Positions 43,385 through 43,991 of a DNA stretch of 43,991 nt are shown here, one piece after another (position 1 is the stretch's first letter; each line of letters starts with the position of its first letter). The position numbers and the translations under genes are program-made. The stretch lies in contig CAKPOA010000011.1 in assembly GCA_934169575.1 (NCBI GenBank), positions 1 through 43,991 of the forward strand, given 5' to 3'. The notes below the pieces were generated by a model. It was not told the origin of the DNA. It ran no database searches and saw only the letters and a list, made by a program, of their open reading frames with translations. The DNA is from an uncultured Clostridia bacterium. Lineage in GTDB: Bacteria > Bacillota > Clostridia > TANB77 > CAG-508.

Positions 43385-43400
43385 TTGTAGTGTGTTACAA
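43385..43400 (+). other. Putative MobV-type origin of transfer (oriT) nick region
   Basis: TAGTGTGTTA (43388-43397) is identical to the nick-site core known from pMV158 (TAGTGTG/TTA). It is bracketed by TTGTA (43385-43389) and TACAA (43396-43400), a short inverted repeat like that around the pMV158 nick. It lies ~100 nt upstream of a MobV relaxase stump, the usual place for this oriT class. Confidence 0.65.
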
Positions 43401-43492
43401 GATAATTAAAAAAGATCAGAATTTAAGAAATAAATATGTCTTATTAGCTAGTAGCACAAGAGAAAAACTAGCTGAAGCAAAGGAGGTTAGAG

Positions 43493-43666
43493 ATGAGTTA
43501 TGCAATAATAAGAAACACAAAATACAAAAGAGAAAATCTAAAAGGAATATTTAGACACAACGAAAGAAGAAATCAAATATTATTACTAATTAGATTTTTT
43601 ATTGTATTGTTTATAATAGGGGGGATTGGTGAATTTATAAGACATAAATTCAATAAAAAGAAATAG
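43493..43666 (+). pseudogene. MobV (Mob/Pre) relaxase N-terminal stump fused to a membrane-segment tail
   Basis: ATG 43493 follows AAAGGAGG. The 57-residue product starts MSYAIIRNTKYKRENLKGIF then RHNERRN, the MobV N-terminus, with His22 aligned to the catalytic His22 of pMV158 MobM and the R7, K10, N15-L16 and HNER positions kept. After residue ~27 the sequence switches to a hydrophobic stretch (LLLIRFFIVLFIIGGIG) and a basic end. A normal relaxase is several hundred residues, so this is a truncated or re-fused remnant. Confidence 0.7.
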
Positions 43667-43711
43667 TACAATTAAAATTATATAATTAAATAAATTCAAA
43701 GTTTACAAAAT

Positions 43712-43740
43712 TTGCAAAATGAAAGAAAATGTGGTATTAT
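43712..43740 (+). promoter_or_regulatory. Promoter of the right-edge gene
   Basis: TTGCAA (43712-43717), a 17-nt spacer and TATTAT (43735-43740) form a good sigma-A-type promoter 63 nt before the ATG at 43804. A small hairpin ATGGC-AATA-GCCAT (43748-43761) lies in the leader. Confidence 0.6.
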
Positions 43741-43803
43741 TAACATAATGGCAATAGCCATGTTGAAACCGTTATAAAATTATCACTTAAGGAGGTATAA
43801 ACT

Positions 43804-43991
43804 ATGAAACGGTATGAAAAATTTGTGATTGAGGCAGAAAAGGGTATAACCTTTGAAGTCTCAGAGGGAACAAGTGGAGAGTTAATTATCAGAGCTCTGA
43901 ACATTGCTACAGCCAATGTCTACTCTACAAACTATGTAAATCCTCCAATTCCAGAAGGATATAAGCATGTCTGTGGAGAATGGAACAATGG
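43804..43991 (+). CDS. N-terminus of a protein resembling mobile-element FGE-fold proteins (partial)
   Basis: AAGGAGGT precedes ATG 43804 and the frame runs off the window after ~62 residues. It has no signal peptide. It starts MKRYEKFVIEAEKGITFEVS, continues with LIIRALNIATANVYSTNYVN and then PPIPEGYKHVCGEWNNG. The last block resembles the entry to FGE-fold modules of gut Firmicutes (PxGFxxxxxxxxxGFVI in the gene at 19546). G+C over this stretch is about 38% (69 of 180), clearly above most genes here, suggesting a different origin. The FGE assignment rests on a short motif and needs the rest of the gene. Confidence 0.6.
   Translation, partial: MKRYEKFVIEAEKGITFEVSEGTSGELIIRALNIATANVYSTNYVNPPIPEGYKHVCGEWNN

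Overview
The window looks like chromosomal DNA of an AT-rich, spore-forming Clostridia-type Firmicute, probably an uncultured gut species. The reasons are the very low G+C, strong AGGAGG-type ribosome binding sites with many TTG/GTG starts, a SpoIVFA/SpoIVFB-like pair and a YlmC-like PRC-barrel protein, and Firmicute-type housekeeping genes (mfd, ruvB, polA, rpsB, tsf). No rRNA, tRNA or CRISPR array was seen.

Layout. (1) 1-341: 3' end of a formylglycine-generating-enzyme-fold (FGE/SUMF1, C-type-lectin fold) gene. Its last ~130 bp are abruptly G+C rich and made almost entirely of NNY codons, the pattern expected of the variable repeat of a diversity-generating retroelement (DGR). A run of hairpins follows (410-542). 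(2) 621-4800: two small charged proteins and mfd. (3) 4801-10372: a glycolipid-type operon behind a perfect-consensus promoter: flippase-like membrane protein, GT8 glycosyltransferase, GT8-acyltransferase fusion, ruvB and a second acyltransferase. (4) 10557-15960: amidohydrolase (mtaD-like), polA, lytic transglycosylase, DUF4116 protein, YlmC. (5) 15983-17441: an AlbA_2-type regulator flanked by 17-bp direct repeats, one of which is the 3' end of ylmC. (6) 17440-28295: a surface-glycan locus (three GT2/GT8 and two GT4 enzymes, O-antigen-ligase-like protein, ABC exporter, radical SAM protein) containing a prepilin-anchored FGE-fold protein. (7) 28319-30397: rpsB-tsf and a tiny membrane protein. 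(8) 30489-33702: SpoIVFA/SpoIVFB-like pair, a decayed toxin-antitoxin remnant, and a CorC/HlyC-type protein. (9) 33832-41416: a cyclic beta-1,2-glucan synthase (GT84-GH189-GH94) broken by a frameshift and truncated at its 3' end. (10) 41402-43991: apparent mobile DNA starting at the truncation: an AAA/DUF4143 ATPase, a headless replication-type winged-helix protein, a MobV-type oriT, a 27-residue MobV relaxase stump, and the start of another protein whose N-terminus resembles FGE-fold target proteins.

How it fits together. The common theme is the cell surface: anchored FGE-fold proteins, one of which carries a hypervariable C-terminus, sit beside glycan and glycolipid synthesis and export genes. 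The DGR reverse transcriptase and template repeat are not in this window and would have to lie outside it. The right end is a graveyard of integrative or mobilizable element parts inserted into, or recombined with, the glucan synthase gene. All functions are inferred by reading motifs; no database search was possible.
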